Source: Candidatus Atribacteria bacterium (GTDB taxonomy: Bacteria > Atribacterota > JALVIU01). From it: DNA of 6,817 nt. Under the pieces are notes generated by a model. It saw nothing but the letters and a program-made list of their open reading frames with translations. It did no database searches and was not told the DNA's origin. Location: the NCBI GenBank assembly GCA_027028665.1, contig JALVIU010000395.1, forward strand, positions 1 to 6,817. The letters are read 5' to 3'. Positions 5,946 to 6,817 of the stretch are shown here, one piece after another. The position numbers and the translations under genes are program-made. How positions within the stretch are numbered: position 1 is the stretch's first letter; each line of letters starts with the position of its first letter.

Positions 5946-6817
5946 TTATTTACCTCCCCCACTTATAACTCCTGTTCCTACCAGGCCTGGATTAGAACCC
6001 TGAGGAAAGTTTATAAGATTTATATTTGTAGTATTTGCATCCACTATAGTGACCTTTGCACCTTTTATGACCTCTTCCATAGTCTCAAGATAGAGTCTCT
6101 CTTTTGTAATATCTTCATTTTTCTTATATTCTGAAAGCATCTTCAAAAATCTCTGTGCATCACCTTCTGCCTTTTTCACTATACTTATCTTATAACTCTC
6201 TGCTTCTTTAACCACCCTTACTGCTTCACCCCTTGTTTTAGGTAAGATATCATTTTTATATCCCTCTGCCTCGTTTATATATCTATTTTTGTCTTCTTTT
6301 GCACTTGCTACATCCTTAAATGCATCTTCTACCTCCTTTGGGGGTGTTACATCCTGAAGCTGTACCCCTATTATCTTTATACCCAATAAGTATTTATCAG
6401 ATATCCTCTGTAAAAGCCCTTTAATATCCTCTTGAACTTCATATTTCCCCACTGTCAAAACTTTATCTATAGTAGAATTACCTATCACCTGTCTTAGGGC
6501 AGATTCTGTAGCAATTTTTAGGATCTTATCAGGATGAATGACTTTAAATACATAATCATAGGCATTTTTTATTTTATATTGAACGATCATCTCAATACTT
6601 ACTATATTTTCATCCCCTGTTAGCATGAGTGCCTCTTCTGGTATATACCTATAATTCGCAGTCCCTCCTGTATATCCTATTGTTCTGAAACCTATCTCAA
6701 TTCTCTTAACCTCTGTTACCTTCACAATACTTACACTTTCAAGGGGTACAGGGAGCTTCATATGTACACCAGGTCTTTCTGTACGCACATATTTTCCAAA
6801 TCTGAGAACCAATCCCT
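5946..6817 (-). CDS. hflK: HflK, SPFH/band-7 membrane protein, 5' end outside the window
   Basis: The visible 289 complete codons lack the N-terminus, including the expected membrane helix. The TTG at 6812 is internal, not a start: the frame is open to the edge, and GLVLRFGKY is the usual interior E-x-G-V-V-x-R-F-G strand of HflK. Counting from the Leu at 6812, it shows RPGVHMKLPVPLESV (13-27), IEIGFR (38-43), ALMLTGDENIVSIEMIVQYK (61-80) and VQLQDVTPPKEVEDAFKDV (150-168). ALMLTGDEN is a strong HflK hallmark. A long charged helix (about 158-250) with RGEAVRVVKEAESYK (194-208) and AEGDAQRF (215-222) should form the coiled coil of the HflKC cage. The C-terminus has the typical INLINFP (264-270) and a short Gly-rich tail ending SGGGK. 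The stop at 5948-5946 is followed after 1 nt by the hflC ATG. Any operon promoter lies beyond 6817. Confidence 0.94.
   Translation of the reverse strand, partial: GLVLRFGKYVRTERPGVHMKLPVPLESVSIVKVTEVKRIEIGFRTIGYTGGTANYRYIPEEALMLTGDENIVSIEMIVQYKIKNAYDYVFKVIHPDKILKIATESALRQVIGNSTIDKVLTVGKYEVQEDIKGLLQRISDKYLLGIKIIGVQLQDVTPPKEVEDAFKDVASAKEDKNRYINEAEGYKNDILPKTRGEAVRVVKEAESYKISIVKKAEGDAQRFLKMLSEYKKNEDITKERLYLETMEEVIKGAKVTIVDANTTNINLINFPQGSNPGLVGTGVISGGGK
5952..5957 (-). promoter_or_regulatory. hflC ribosome-binding site inside the 3' end of hflK
   Basis: GGAGGT lies 7 nt before the hflC ATG at 5944 and is also part of the codons for the last Gly residues of HflK. It fixes the hflC start and, with the 1-nt TAA-G-ATG junction, suggests coupled translation and near-equal amounts of the two subunits. 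Confidence 0.85.

Noticed and set aside
5942-5962. GTG at 5962 as the hflC start
   Set aside because: It would overlap the end of hflK and absorb the ribosome-binding site of the better ATG at 5944.
6810-6812. TTG at 6812 as the hflK start
   Set aside because: The frame stays open to the edge, and the encoded GLVLRFG is an interior strand of the SPFH domain. The membrane helix must lie upstream, outside the window.
1-6817. CRISPR arrays, insertion sequences, prophage or other mobile DNA
   Set aside because: I saw no spaced direct repeats, transposase or integrase motifs, or terminal inverted repeats. Composition looks even across the genes.

Overview
The window looks like a chromosomal segment from an AT-rich, probably thermophilic and anaerobic bacterium. 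By eye GC is roughly one third. Ile (ATA) and Arg (AGA/AGG) codons are frequent, coding strands are purine-rich, proteins are rich in Lys and Glu, and gene spacing is very tight. The combination of a Chloroflexi/Dictyoglomus-like GlgC with an HflK/HflC pair would fit Dictyoglomus or another deep-branching thermophile. That placement is a low-confidence impression, because no rRNA or other marker gene is present.

Layout. Positions 1-1034 (minus) hold the first 344 codons of a PLP-dependent class V aminotransferase of the alanine/serine-glyoxylate type, cut by the window edge. Positions 1035-1183 are a divergent regulatory spacer. It carries two well-formed sigma-A-type promoters, one per direction, and a 7+7 bp inverted repeat in the leader of the aminotransferase. 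Positions 1184-1507 (plus) encode TatA of the twin-arginine translocase. A hairpin at 1507-1539, whose loop contains the glgC stop codon, is a shared bidirectional terminator. The rest, 1521-6817 (minus), is one compact operon transcribed right to left: hflK (5' end outside the window), hflC, a 758-residue membrane-anchored TPR protein, and glgC. Gaps between these genes are 1, 5 and 12 nt.

How the genes may work together. HflK and HflC are SPFH/band-7 membrane proteins which in E. coli assemble a cage around the FtsH protease. The third gene encodes a protein predicted to have the same topology: a short basic cytoplasmic N-terminus, one membrane helix and a large extracytoplasmic part. It has TPR repeats, a Pro/Thr-rich linker, and a region I read as the DUF3857/transglutaminase-like/C-terminal beta-domain architecture. 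The transglutaminase catalytic Cys and His are absent, so it looks like a pseudoenzyme. GlgC makes ADP-glucose for glycogen synthesis, and its place at the end of an hflKC operon is unexpected. The operon, and especially the third gene, is the best candidate here for something not yet described.
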